Assembly: GCA_948474755.1 (NCBI GenBank)
Contig: CAOLHI010001154.1
Span: 372,001 to 436,000 of the forward strand
Length of the DNA stretch: 64,000 nt
Reading direction: 5' to 3'
DNA from: Ctenosaura bakeri
Taxonomy: Eukaryota > Chordata > Lepidosauria > Squamata > Iguanidae
Below the pieces are notes generated by a model that had not been told where the DNA came from, did no database searches, and saw nothing but the letters and a program-made list of their open reading frames with translations. A program made the position numbers and the translations under genes. Shown one piece after another: positions 12,557 through 23,482 of this stretch (the stretch's first letter is position 1; every line of letters starts with the position of its first letter).

Positions 12557-14653
12557 CAGGAATGCTAGATTGTGTAGGAGCTTATAAGCTTATGGCAACC
12601 TTCCTCCTTTAGACTTTTAGCCCCTATGTATAGATGGTGGTCAGGGAGGGGGAGCAATGAAGGGGAACCATTGAACACACAAACGGAGAATGTTTCCAAA
12701 GAAGGCATAAGCCAAGACAATGTGTATTTCTTATCCTTTTGTGTTTAATGCGGCCACTTACAGAGTAGGCTTGTCTTCAGAGTCTCCTCTCACCCATTTA
12801 CCATGCTGTCTGCATGTGGTAATTAGCAGAAGTCTCCTTGGTACTTTTGGGGAACGAAGCTGAAATGATAGGCCAGAAGGGGATGTTTATTGTGACAGCT
12901 TCTGTTTTCTTCTCCCAGACCCTTCATTAATGCTCCTGGCTGTAGCATTACATGTCTATTTACAGAGAAAAAGGTGAAAAAAAGAAGAGGAAACTACTGC
13001 TACTGACATACCAAATGCTCTGTCTCATCTTTTTCAAAACTAACTGAACATTTCAGTCTCTCATTATCTCCATCCAGCTTGAGGGGAAATGAAGACCCTC
13101 TCTCCAAACTGGGCAAATCAGGTTTGGGATTTTCTTGGAAAAACCCTACTACAAAAACATTATCTTAACTTCACACCTTTAATTATGTTTTACATCTCCA
13201 AAGGATGTCAGGTCAATGGATCTTTACTGGCTGACATGTATTGCAAGATATAATGGAATAATAGGGCTTCTGTCCCATCCTAAGCTGTTGTGTCAGGCAT
13301 ACAGAACTACATCTTCAGTGTTTTAATTGTGAAGATTAGAATAACTTCATATGTTACAGCAAAGCTTAGCCTTCTTATATTTTACCTGTTGGGTGAGCAA
13401 GACTTGTCTACATTTGAAGGGCATTCACATACTAACATAGCTTGGGAGGATTACTGTTTTGGATTACTATTTCCAGAACCTATAAGCTAGCATGACCATG
13501 GGATTCTGGGAGGGGAAAGTCCAAAAAAGAAACATTTCTAAGCTTTTTATATTAGAGAAAACAGGGTAAATATTCAGGAACTGTCTTCAACTGACCTGGA
13601 AGTGCCAGGGAGGAACAAAACCCTACAGTAACAGGCCACATTTCAAAATCCAAGGCACTTGACAGAATTACAAGGTAATTTGGAAAGAATGTTTGTGGTG
13701 TGTCAGTTTGTGTGTGTGGAAGGGGGAGGAGAGAGTGAGAGAGAGGCTATTAATTTTGTAGGTCTTGTGAGTTTTCTTCCATCCATGTTTACTTACACAG
13801 CAAACATGTACAGATAGGTACAATCTAGTTGAATTTCCTTGTTGATTATGGTAATTTTATTAAGGAATACATCTACAATCCTTGGATCCAGCAAACATTA
13901 CATTATAATTCAAGTAAGTTAGATGGGAGATATGGGAAATAAGCCATTAAGGTTGAGAGCAAAATGAGAAATGTTTTCAGTAATAAACACAATTAAGATT
14001 GTAGAGGAGAGAACTTGCTGATTTATGACTTGCATATGCAATGATAATGCATTCATAAAATATTATCCACTGAGCAATCCAATAAATTTGTTTATCATAT
14101 GCATTTGGATTAAGAAAGTTATGTTGCCAACCAACCAACTGCAGACATTAGAGATTCCAGATTAATTACCATCTGTATGGGACAGATGTTAAAATCCTTG
14201 ATTTCATAGCACGCCATCTACTGCTTATTTCCTAGGGAGTGTTCCTTTTCTTGATCAATAAGTGTATCAGACAGGCTGTTCATCTTGCCAGAGAGGTCAG
14301 AGCAATGACAGAGGTACATCTGTTTTTATGTCACATAAAGGCTAAGGAAATGAATCTTATCTAAGCAGATTTTCTGCAATAGCTTTTCATTCTTCTGCTA
14401 GCCTACTGATGATGATGAAGCCCTGGGAAATCTGCTGCACTCTTGTTCTTGAAATTATTTTTCCAACTTGCTTTTATTTTGCCCTTTATAGATGCTAGTA
14501 TGAAAACACAATGAACTCCACTATTAAGGAAGAGATTATCAACAGAGTCCTTTTTAAACTTCCAGGGCACCATCACACTTGTAGAAAAAGCACCTGCATG
14601 CTAAACTGGAAATAAATCCCATTGTGGTCAGATATGTGTGTATACCATTACAG
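12557..14653. other. Unique DNA, short (GA)n near 13733
   Basis: No gene or known repeat recognised apart from a short purine-rich tract. Confidence 0.5.
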
Positions 14654-14789
14654 CAGCAGTTCTTATCTTGTGGTTGGCAGATCTCTCGGATGCGGCAATG
14701 TCTTCACAGGGGACCTGCAAAGGGTTGGAAGTTCCTCAGTCCACCTCCACCGTGCAGCAGAGCAGCAACATGATAGGAGCCAAGACAAA

Positions 14790-15023
14790 GAGCCCTGGTG
14801 GCTCAGTGGTTAAATGCCAGTACTGCAAGCCACAAGGTTGTGAGTTCGATCCTGCCAGGCTCCAGGGTTGACTCAGCCTTCCATCCTTCCGCAGGTCGGT
14901 AAAATGAGTATCCAGCTTGTTGGGGACATGTATAGAAATGTATCGAAATACATGCTATTTGTAAGTTGTTAACCACCTCAATCCATATGGAGAGGGATAC
15001 AAATAAATAATAATAATAAAAAA
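14790..15023 (+). mobile_element. tRNA SINE, second family, with LINE-like tail A
   Basis: The head GAGCCCTGGTGGCTCAGTGG, B box GGTTGTGAGTTCGATCCTGC and body CCATCCTTCCGCAGGTCGG match the copies at 41236 and 18462. The tail (GTATAGAAATGTATCGAAAT, then CCATATGGAGAGGGATACAA, then (ATAA)n) resembles a LINE 3' end and differs from the tail of the 41236 copy. The head is well preserved, so it is fairly young. Confidence 0.88.
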
Positions 15024-15125
15024 GGGGAAGCAGATGGGCTGGCTGGGCTTGTGCATTGCCTGCCACATAGTTCCTCCACTGGGGGGAGGAGGTAAGCAGA
15101 CCACCTGAGTGACAATGGAGCTGAC

Positions 15126-15147
15126 AGCTTGCCAGCCAGCCAGCCAG
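15126..15147. repeat. Short (CCAG)n tandem repeat
   Basis: GCCAGCCAGCCAGCCAGCC shows about five copies of a 4 bp unit. Confidence 0.85.
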
Positions 15148-15313
15148 CCTGCCAGTCAGCCTTTGTCCTTCTTTCTCTCTCTCTTTTGCTCCCCTCCTCT
15201 CCTGTCAAGAGCACTCCAGACCACTATCAGAAAACCTTCACCCTCCTCTCTTTTTTGGCCTTCCTCATCAGGAGAGGAGGAGATTGAGATGGGAGAAGGA
15301 AAGCAAGAGGGTG

Positions 15314-15793
15314 GTTAGTGTTGGGAAATATTAAACTTGAGAGATTGGTAGGTCTCCCAACCAGCAGAGCATTTAGTAAATGCACAAATGGAAGCTGAAC
15401 AGATTACCAGCCCCACTTCTATCACTCCACCCCAGACACACTTAATCTAGCTCAAAATAAAACACAAACAATTTGTTTAAAAGTATGTCAAAAGGATTTA
15501 CTCACATAATCTTGAGCATAGTTTACACAGGTTCAGATGCTTGAAGAAAGATAACAAGAAATTAAGCAGTCACATGCTTACAGGAAAGCATGCCTACTAG
15601 AGGATCGAAGAGCACATGCCTGCAGGGAAGCAGAGCACAAAAAGGGAAGAGGAAGAGAACATGCAAAGGGAAATGAGTGTTGACTAAACAACAGGAAGTT
15701 TACTCTAGGCAGTTCTCTCTATGCCTACAATAAACATGCAAACTAACTAGCTAGTTAATTAAGCATGCAAAGGTTGCCACTCCCAACAGTTAG
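15314..15793 (-). mobile_element. Solo LTR with perfect 5 bp target duplication GTTAG
   Basis: The LTR is 15319-15788 (470 bp). It starts TGTTGGGA and ends TCCCAACA, a matched terminal pair. GTTAG is at 15314-15318 and again at 15789-15793. It probably reads on the minus strand, by comparison with the related LTR at 57035, which has a TATA-like ACATAAAAGA on that strand. No internal retroelement sequence remains, so it formed by recombination between two LTRs. Gypsy or retrovirus origin cannot be settled from the LTR alone. Confidence 0.85.
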
Positions 15794-15826
15794 TTGATAT
15801 CAGTGCTGAGAAGGGGAGTCAGACCC

Positions 15827-15875
15827 TTCCTTCCTTCCTTCCTTCCTTCCTTCCTTCCTTCGTTTCTTTCTTTCT
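15827..15875. repeat. (TTCC)n then (TTTC)n microsatellite
   Basis: About nine CCTT units from 15827 to 15861 grade into TTTC units. Confidence 0.95.
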
Positions 15876-15936
15876 TCTGCCTGCCTCCCTCCTCTCAGTC
15901 TCCTCCCCTCTTGATGAAGAAGGCAAAAAAAGAAAA

Positions 15937-15956
15937 GTGTGTGTGTGTGTGTGTGT
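15937..15956. repeat. (GT)n microsatellite
   Basis: About ten GT units; a (GA)n tract follows at 16013-16030 and a short (GT)n at 16226-16238. Confidence 0.95.
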
Positions 15957-16329
15957 ATGAAGGTTTCTGATAGATGACTGGACTGCTTTTGGCTGCAAAG
16001 GGGCAGGAAGAAGGAGAGAGAGAGAGAGAGGCCTTCCTAGGTCCCCTGTGAGGACTGCTGAACTAACCTATTCAGAGTTGACCGGGGCATTTATACAAAA
16101 TGCAAGTCTCTGCTACTGTCTTCCCCCTGATTCTGGGATGTAAACATGGAAGTATGAATGGCAATAAAATAAAAACAAGGAGAGCAACTGATGAAGAAAC
16201 AAAAGAATACCACGTGAAAATAAAGTGTGTGTGTGTGTGGGGGGGGTTCAGAGTTTAAAGGCCCTCCAAACATTATTTTTCTAAAGTTGGCACTTAAATG
16301 AGCGTTTAACATCTCATGACATAGATAGG

Positions 16330-16714
16330 TTGAAATGTGATGAAATTAGCACAGATGGAGCATAAGCAATATCTGGGAAGCTTACTGGATGTGTAGCATA
16401 GGTTAAGGAAAACATACTATCTGTAACTTTGCACTGGTGCTACATACATAGGAAAGCTCTAGTTGTTAAGAAGTATGAGAAAATCTAAAACAGGGCTTAA
16501 ATAAATGAATGAAAGTTGTCAAATTTTTAAAAAAGCTAATCTCTGAATCTCAAAAAAGACTTTTTGAGGCCGATTTGCAATGATATGGACAGTGAACACC
16601 GTCAACTTTTGCTACACTTTGAAGCGCATCAGCTATCAAAAGGTAAAATTTTGTTTCATTTTGGGGCACTGAGGGATGAGATAAGATTATTCCTCTGTAG
16701 TGGCAAGGAAATGA
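16330..16714 (+). pseudogene. hAT transposase fossil, middle part (ZBED/FAM200-like)
   Basis: Across shifted frames the stretch carries, in family order, LKCDEISTDGA near 16335, AISGKLTGCVA near 16370, HWCYIHRKALVVKK near 16430-16475, and CNDMDSEHRQLLLH followed by LRDEIRLFL near 16575-16700. These match the catalytic-core region of hAT transposases of the ZBED5/FAM200/GTF2IRD2 type (the STDGA and the TEVRWLSRGKVL-like blocks). The usual RW of that last block is changed to HQ here. Stops and frameshifts separate the blocks, so nothing functional is made. The N-terminal BED zinc finger is not visible upstream. Confidence 0.8.
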
Positions 16715-17160
16715 TGAAGACCTTCAGGTTGTTCCATCACAGAAAGCTTTATTTTCCAAACCATTTATTTACTGCGCAGGGCAAGCAGCGGAAATACAAT
16801 GTCCAAAACTGCCCGCCCCGATTGATTAAAACACTTAGTTTTTATACCTTTGGTCAACAACGTCAGCAATCAATCACATTTCTAGTCTACGTCAGCCATT
16901 ACATTTGGAGCTTAATACCACCCCCAAAACAAGGGAACAAAGACCCCAGTCACCAGATAATACAAAGCAGAGGCAGAGAGAGTATGCCTGACTCCCTTTT
17001 TACTTCCCAGGCACCTAAGCATAGCATTACAAGGCCAATCATATTTTTAAACTGAGATAAGGCAGGGACATCTGCTGTCCAATTCACTTATTTTCCTACT
17101 CATGCAATACTTCTCTGAATTTAACTCCTTCACCTCATGGAACAGCAATTTCATCTCAGC
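16715..17160 (-). mobile_element. LTR-like insertion inside the hAT coding region
   Basis: Two adjacent hAT protein blocks that should be about 90 bp apart are separated by some 470 bp. On the minus strand the extra DNA has the layout of an LTR: a TATA box (GGTATAAAAACTAAG, about 16837-16851), a GC-rich stretch after it, polyadenylation signals AATAAA near 16763 and 16748, and an end TCTTCATCA at about 16715. The other border and a target duplication were not found. It is read as a solo LTR of a retrovirus-like or gypsy element. Confidence 0.55.
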
Positions 17161-17164
17161 AATT

Positions 17165-17822
17165 GTTTGACAATTTTTTTCCGGTCAGTAAAATTAACAT
17201 ATGTGTCAGATACCTTAGCCCATTTAAATATGCTCAACTTAAATCTTCAAGAAGAAAAAATTACAGTATTTCAAGTTGAAGACAAGATTGAAGTTGAAGA
17301 CAAACTGAAACTATAAGACATGCCCAATCCACACAAATTGTCTTGGGTCTACCAAGAAAGAGTTGTCTGAGGAGGACATGTAACTTACTGCATGATATTT
17401 CAAAGATCTGCAGTATAGTTTCTGTAAATATTTTCCTGTTCCTGATGCAAGCAAAAACTAGAGCTCCATTTTCAGTTAATGTTTATGAACTGGAGGGGCT
17501 CACAACAGCAAAAGAATACAAGATCATAGAAATATCCACGCATGGCGCTTTGAAACTGCGTTTCAAGGAACTATCTGTTCCAAATTTCTAGGCTTACTTA
17601 CAAGCAAATTTTCCAGAACTATTGAAGAGGGCTATGAAAGTTATATTGCCTTTTGTAACAACATGTTTGTGTGAGAAAGCTTTCTTCACTCTCGTTTATT
17701 TTAGAAATAAGTATAGAAACTGTCTTAAAAACTTAGAGTCAGAACTCAGAATACAAGTTTCAACTATTAAGCCTGAGGCAACAAGGTTTGTGTGTGAAAT
17801 GCAGCACCAGCCTTTTCATTAA
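17165..17822 (+). pseudogene. hAT transposase fossil, C-terminal part
   Basis: After the LTR-like insertion the transposase resumes with VKLTYVSDTLAHLNMLNLNL (about 17188-17247), a helical block typical of this hAT subgroup. Further on, in other frames, come KVILPFVTTCLCEKAFFTLV (about 17637-17696) and KYRNCLKNLESELR. This is the hAT C-terminal dimerisation region (usually CE.AFSTLV.IK.KYRN.L). Several stops and shifts are present. The end at 17822 is followed by an (ATTA)n tract and the candidate right end of the transposon. Confidence 0.82.
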
Positions 17823-17844
17823 TTAATTAATTAATTAATTAAAA
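17818..17844. repeat. (ATTA)n microsatellite
   Basis: Six to seven TTAA/ATTA units directly after the hAT coding remnant. Confidence 0.95.
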
Positions 17845-18113
17845 TTAACAACTAATATTGAGCCAATGTTCAGTGTTCAGGCGTTATTGTTGCTATTTTA
17901 GGTTTATATAGAATCATTCCAATAAAATATAATAGGAGTGTGTGGATTAACTTATTTCTCCCTTCTCTCCAAATATGGAGATCCTTGATAAGCAACTTTA
18001 AATAAATATTTAATGCGCTTTAGGGCTTTAAATTTTGATTTAAGTCATGCAGGTCCACAGCAACAAAAGATATTTGAAGGAGGTCCCTGTAAAGAAAATG
18101 TTATGAACCACTG

Positions 18114-18461
18114 CTCTTGAGCAATTCTTGCTTGCTTTCTCCAAAGTAGATCTCATTGTGTTTGGTGAATGCTTTACCAGCTGAACATCCACAGGACTGC
18201 AGTTAAACCTATAAGACACCCAGACATCCAGACGATGCCACCTGACTCTTTTCATGGGAATGGAATGTAAACCTGTTCTGGGTTTTAATCAGAACTTTAA
18301 AAGAGCTTTATTTGGAATGGATTTGGGGAACAGGGTTTAATCCCTGGGGAGCTCCTTTAAAGTTTGGACTAAATCCCAGAGCGGTGTCCCTCCCCACTAC
18401 ACATAAAGAGACAGACACACACCGTGTGCATAAAATGGGATTTGTATATCATGGAGATTCA
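18114..18461. other. Unique stretch
   Basis: Nothing recognised between the hAT end and the next SINE. Confidence 0.45.
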
Positions 18462-18688
18462 TTTTTTTTAAATGTATTTATTTATTTGTATCCAGCCTCT
18501 CCATATGGTTCGAGGGAGCGAACAACTTACAAATAGCATGTATTTCTATACATATTTCTATACATGCCCCCAACAAGCTGGGTACTCATTTTACCGACCT
18601 GCGGAAGGATGGAAGGCTGAGTCAACCTTGGAGCCCGGCAGGATCAAACTCACAACCTTGTGGCTTGTAGTACTGCGCCACCAGGGCT
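18462..18688 (-). mobile_element. tRNA SINE, second family, minus strand, full length
   Basis: Complete reverse copy: an A-rich tail read as T and TTTA units, CCTCTCCATATGG, AACTTACAAATAGCATG, then CGACCTGCGGAAGGATGG and the complement of the head (CTGCGCCACCAGGGCT). It is the same subfamily (tail A) as 14790-15023. Confidence 0.9.
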
Positions 18689-20397
18689 TTTTTCATTAGA
18701 AACAAAGGCAGTGGGTACTAGGGTTGCTATTTGTAGCACATGACTAGTTTTTTTCTACATATAACAGTTGCAACGAAACACACAAAGCAATGGAAATGCA
18801 CTCCTCTTTTTAAACAACCACCTAAGAACAGCATTTCACAGTTTCATGAGCAGTTAAAAAAATAAAACAAAAGGGGGGAAAACAAAACAGTCAAGTCCCC
18901 AGTGTTAAGCTCATCCACCTAAATATAACTAATTTTGCTAGAGAGGAGCTTCCATTTATTTCTTTAGGTTTTATTATGATGCTTTATGCCTGTGTCAGAT
19001 GCCAAGTTTTATATTTGTCACTTTGTTCTGCAAAACAGGGTAGAAATAGGACTGTTCTGAAGCAGAAGCACACACTTCACATCAGTCTTCCAGAACTCAT
19101 AAACTGGAAGAGAAAATTTGCATACATATCTCACAAACAGACACAGAATCACATGGGAATTGTGTGAATCTTGCTGGAATTATGAGGGGTGGGTTGAATG
19201 GGGAGTGCGTGAGAACCATGACCTTTATCTTATACTGGGTGTAAAGAATCTCTCTAAAATGTCAGAATGGTGTGCTTTCTTTGGTGATATTTTACTTGGT
19301 TATAATAAAGGTTTTATCCTACTAAGGCTTCTGGACTTTTTCTAATGGATCAGCATAACTGTCTATATTTTCTGAAGATTCTTTGTGACATTTACAGAAT
19401 TTTAGCTCACAAATTGTGGTGCACAGGGGAGTGCAATTCTAGGACTTTTTTTTTCCAGAGAAGAAGGAATGACACTAGCTTCCAAAGTGACCAGAAAACT
19501 GACAGAAGAGAATGAGGGAATAATGAGGCTTTCAATTTTTACCGTTGTTTATGACAATCGACATTTACATGGGGAAAATCAGAGAAATGAGGAAAATAAC
19601 CCAGCAGAACTAGTTATTCCCTTCTTTTCCTTCTGTGGGATTTCTATTTCATGCTAGCGCCTCAAAGGCTAAGATTCCATCTGAACGGCAAGATTTCGTT
19701 TGAAGATGCATCCTTTTTTTTTTTTTTGGCTACTTTTAGTTTTATTACTTGCTATTTCGGTCTTTCTTTCACTTTTTTGTGGCTGCTTGCAGATACCAGT
19801 TGGAATGGTGTTGGCAGCTGCTACTCAATACCAGCCATTTTATTTGTCCTTTTCCTTCTTCTTGGGGCATCCTAGGGGGAAAAAATCAATCATCTCACAA
19901 CAACAACAACAACAACAACAAATCACAACCCCATTGAGAATTGCCATTTTCCTTTCTACTCCATCCTATGCTGTGGAAGGACACAACATTTGGTCCTTTC
20001 TGAAATAACAATTTAGTGGTTATCAGAAATTGGTTGCTGAAACACAGCTGCTATTGGTGAAGAAAGCTCCTATCCTTCACTCCTGAATGAGTGACAAATG
20101 GGATAATGAAAAAGCATTTATTGCTTATGTCTTGCATTTAGTAACCTATGGACTGAGTGCCTTTTCCATTTAAAATTTCCTTTGTTAAGAAACAAATACA
20201 CATCCCTAATGTAAACTATTTTAGGCAAAAGGACTGGAGGAAGGTAAGGACATTGAATGGTCTCATGTGAAGTAGGGATTGCTCAGCTATGTTGGAGAAT
20301 GCCCAGTGTGTATTTTAGGCTAAATAGTACCTTGTAACACTGACAGCAAGCCACAGTGAGAGTATACATTGACTGCTGAAAAGAAAGAGATGCAAAT
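18689..20397. other. Unique DNA with a (CAA)n repeat
   Basis: No gene seen. (CAA)n lies at 19896-19921 and a T run near 19712-19727. Confidence 0.5.
19896..19921. repeat. (CAA)n microsatellite
   Basis: About eight CAA units. Confidence 0.95.
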
Positions 20398-20604
20398 GGT
20401 CCCATTCACACAACAGAAAGATAGTGCTATTATTCCCTTTAAACTGCTATGGAATCCTGGAATTTGTAGTTTGGTGAAGTTCTAGGACCTGGTTGAGAAA
20501 TCTAAATGTACCTTCCTAAATGGCCAGTCCCAGGATTCCATAGGACAGAAAGACGCCAATTAAAGTGCAATAACAGTGCTACAATTCCGTAGTTTGAATG
20601 GGCC
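20398..20604. mobile_element. AT-rich palindromic MITE
   Basis: The ends GGTCCCATTCACACAAC and TTTGAATGGGCCC are inverted. The interior holds CTATGGAATCCTGGAATTTG, TGAGAAATCTAAATG and CCCAGGATTCCATAGGAC as an imperfect palindrome. Same family as 7560-7770. Confidence 0.8.
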
Positions 20605-21587
20605 CTTGATGTATAAACATTGCAGCCTAAATCAAATTGCTAGTCCCAACAAGAAAAAAAGTCAATAGAAATTATTCAATGGATCTGTTTGAGCTGGGAT
20701 TAGCAACTGGATTTAGGCCTAGGACTCCAGTCAAAGGACTGGGGGAAAAAAAGGATTGGATGAGTGTTCCAACTTTGCTGATGAAACATACTGCAGTATT
20801 TAATACAGGATGCCATCAATATTCCAAGATATACTGATGGGCTCCCTGCTACTTTTGAGCAATTTTGGAACCTTTCTTGACAACCTCCTTTCAATTCCCA
20901 CCAGAATCATTCAGCTGCTGCATCTGAGCCGATTGTCTGGATTCCTATTGAGATCTTTCAGATGTGGCTAAATGTTTTGGGAGGTAGTGGTATTTGTTGC
21001 TGGAGTTACAAATATCCACAGGATTATTTTCTGGAATTTCCTGGCATCATCTACAACATTTTATTCCCACTCTTATGTGAGGTTTATTTAATTCTGAGAC
21101 ATACAGAAACCTTATGTTCCTTTCTCTTCTTGTTTTTTTTTTGGAAGAGTTATAATACCACAGAGCATCAATGAAATAACATTTTTGCACTATAACTATA
21201 ATTTAAAAAAAAAACAACACCAATTCAGATAGGAGAAAAATTGCCTTCAAGCTATAAGACCACCTCAGCAAACCACACTCCAAGTTTTTTTTTTAAAATA
21301 CATTGAAGAGCTCTATTGTAGCTCCAAGAAATTGCTGCAGAGGTGACAAGACCCAGCACGACTGGGAAAACCCAAGCTGCTATATCATGAGAGACCATTT
21401 TCTAATGACTAAGACTGTTACAAATACATACGTTTATACTTTCATTTTGTTATTGCTCCAAAACCATTTCATATATCCACATAGAGAAATGGTTTGTATT
21501 TGATGGAGTTCAACATTACAAATGTCAGCATACAAAACTACAAGAAGACACATTTTTTTTTAACAATAAGACAGGGCAGAGGAGAGC
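20605..21587. other. Unique DNA
   Basis: Nothing recognised; several A or T runs. Confidence 0.45.
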
Positions 21588-21680
21588 CATATATGTATAG
21601 AAATGTTTCGAAATACATGCAATTTGTAAGTTGTTCGCCGCCTCGATCCATATGGAGAGGCGGGATACAAAATAAATAAT
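21588..21680 (+). mobile_element. SINE tail fragment (second family, tail A)
   Basis: Only the 3' part is present: GTATAGAAATGTTTCGAAAT, GTAAGTTGTTCGCCGCCTCG, CCATATGGAGAGGCGGGATA, then AATAAATAA. It is either a 5'-truncated SINE or the 3' end of the LINE that donated this tail. Confidence 0.8.
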
Positions 21681-22108
21681 GTTTTCTTGAGCTTACTGGG
21701 GGGAAAAAAAAGGGAATGATATACCTATCACAATGACACAAATATCTTGCACATATTATTACAATATTTTTTTCCCTAGTCAATAAGGAAATCTTGGCCA
21801 TTTGTTCACCATTTCATAAACTGAAAATCTTTAAGAAACTTTAGGCAGATCCTCCCTTGAGCAGTGTTGGAGCTTGGAATGTGTGGAGGGGGGCGGGAGG
21901 AGGGGGCTACAGTGTGAGGGGTGTGATCACTGTGCATGGGGGCACGGCTGCGGTATGTGGGGGTATGGCCAGGGTGCACAGGGACGTGGCTATGGGCTGG
22001 GACACCCCAAAAACATTGCCTCCTGGGGCAAACTGCTCCCCACCCCTCCCTACATGTCTGCCCTTGAAGGCATTGCTTTCCCGTCCTTACAATTGTCAGA
22101 AATTTAGA
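21681..22108. other. Unique DNA with a G-rich tract
   Basis: A G/T-rich stretch at 21880-22020 stands out from the AT-rich surroundings. No repeat family recognised. Confidence 0.4.
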
Positions 22109-22493
22109 TTTCTTTTGCTAGTGGTATTTTTTTTATATATTTTATTTAAATATCCATATTTACAAAACTCATAATAAAAAGGAGAAAAGAGCATTCATTA
22201 ATATTTTACAAATATATATAAAACATAAAAAATGTCGGATTTGTATATCCAAAAAATTATTAATACAAATAACATTTGTAAATATCTGTAGTTTTTGCAT
22301 TATATTCTAGTATATTACATGTACCTATACACATTCGACTTCCTTCCTTCCTTTCTCTTGTTTGGTTGATTAGTTACTTTTCCCAAGTTTCCTCTGATAC
22401 TTTCATATTTCTGGTAACTTGCTTTATTACTGTTAATTTTAATCTCTCCCTTTTCTCATATCTTTGCTTAGAATTGTCATCTCTTTTCTCTCT

Positions 22494-22853
22494 CTACATT
22501 CTAATTTTCCATATTTCCATCTGTTTCTTCCATTTTTGTTGTATGTATCTTTTAATTGGTTTCATTTCATCACAATTTTTTCCTTTTGTCTCGCCTTTAA
22601 GAGCCATAGTCAGATCATCCATCAATATCAATTCTGCTAGTTTGGCCTCCCATTCTTCTATATCTGGAACAATTTCATTCTTCCAATATTTTGCACATAT
22701 AATTCTTGCTGTTGAGACCATGTACATTATAACTCTCCAATATTTCACATATTCTTTCTCTATTTGGTGAAGCATATTTAAAAGAAAGATCTCTGGAGAC
22801 AAAGGGATATTAATTTGTAATATTTCCATTATTTTTTGTGAATATTTTTCCAA
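22494..22853 (-). pseudogene. L1 ORF2 extreme C-terminal fragment
   Basis: A 119-residue open stretch following the knuckle fragment. It has YWRVIMYMVSTARIICAKYW and EWEAKLAELILMDDLTMAL, both typical of L1 ORF2 C-termini in lizards and mammals. It continues the upstream fragment after a one-frame break. The 3' untranslated part follows down to 22129. Confidence 0.85.
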
Positions 22854-22856
22854 TAT

Positions 22857-23252
22857 TTATTGACTTTGGGACATGACCACCACGTGTGAAAAAAATGATC
22901 CTTCTTCTTCTTTGCATTTCCAGCATTTACTGGGAGTCTTATATATTTTCTTTAGCTTTACTGGGTCTAGATACCATCTATAAAGCATCTTATAATGGTT
23001 TTCTTTCAGGTTTTGGGCCAATGTGAATTTTTGTGTATTCTTCCAGCTGCTTTCCCAATGCTCAAGTCTGATTTCATGCTCTATGTTTCTTGCCCATAGT
23101 ACCATCGACTCTTTAATTATTTCCATCTCTAGTTCTCTGTTTAATAATAGTTTGTATAGTTGTGCCACCAAATGATCTGTTTTCTCAACAATGACTTTCT
23201 CAAATTCATTCTGATGTTCTTTACTTTCAAAACCTTCCAGCTTTTTGTCCAT
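22857..23252 (-). pseudogene. L1 ORF2 C-terminal fragment
   Basis: A 131-residue open stretch inside the truncated L1. It carries the region after the RT thumb, with WARNIEHEIRLEHWE, LKENHYKMLYRWYLDP and the CWKC start of the terminal C-x2-C knuckle. In the usual L1 protein the knuckle is completed by a downstream H/C pair. Here the FFSHV is followed by a frameshift, after which the chain continues in the 22494-22853 frame. It has no promoter or start of its own and is not a gene. Confidence 0.88.
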
Positions 23253-23482
23253 TTTGAATCTTTCCTTAAGTTGGTAATATAGAAACCATTGACAAGAATG
23301 ACCTTCCTTTTCTAGTTCCTCTCTTGTTTTTATTCTTAAATTTGTCTTCTCTTCTACTATGATGTCCCTGTATCTGAACCATTTTTCTTTCAGGTCTTGC
23401 CATCTTCCGTATAAGGCTTCATGTGGGGATGCCCATAAAGGAATTCTGTTGTAGACCTTCTTTTTCTTTTGTTAGTGATATT

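Larger units (their letters stand above)
14654..18113 (+). mobile_element. Probable decayed hAT DNA transposon with later insertions
   Basis: The clear part is the transposase fossil at 16330-17822. Possible ends are CAGCAGTTCTTATC at 14654 and GAACCACTG ending at 18113; these pair as a poor inverted repeat (11 of 16 positions) of the hAT form CAGNGGTTCTTAAC. The flanking 8 bp (CATTACAG and CTCTTGAG) match at only four positions, so the borders are tentative. Three later insertions lie inside: a SINE (14790-15023), a solo LTR (15319-15788) and an LTR-like block (about 16715-17160). Removing them leaves roughly 2.3 kb, suitable for a hAT element that has lost part of its N-terminal coding region. 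Confidence 0.5.
22109..23482 (-). mobile_element. 5'-truncated L1 LINE with 20 bp target duplication
   Basis: The body is 22129-23462 on the minus strand. It encodes the C-terminal end of L1 ORF2 in two long open stretches (23252-22857 and 22853-22494). These include HYKMLYRWYLDPVKLKKIY and the zinc-knuckle-like KTPSKCWKCKEEEGSFF (about 22960-22890). The A tail appears as a T run at about 22127-22134. The flanks 22109-22128 and 23463-23482 match at 18 of 20 positions and are the target duplication. The long open frames suggest it is younger than the L1 at 11041. Confidence 0.92.

Noticed and set aside
16564..17055. 163-codon open frame as a single gene
   Set aside because: It runs from hAT transposase remnant into the LTR-like insertion, so it is a chance fusion of two fossils.
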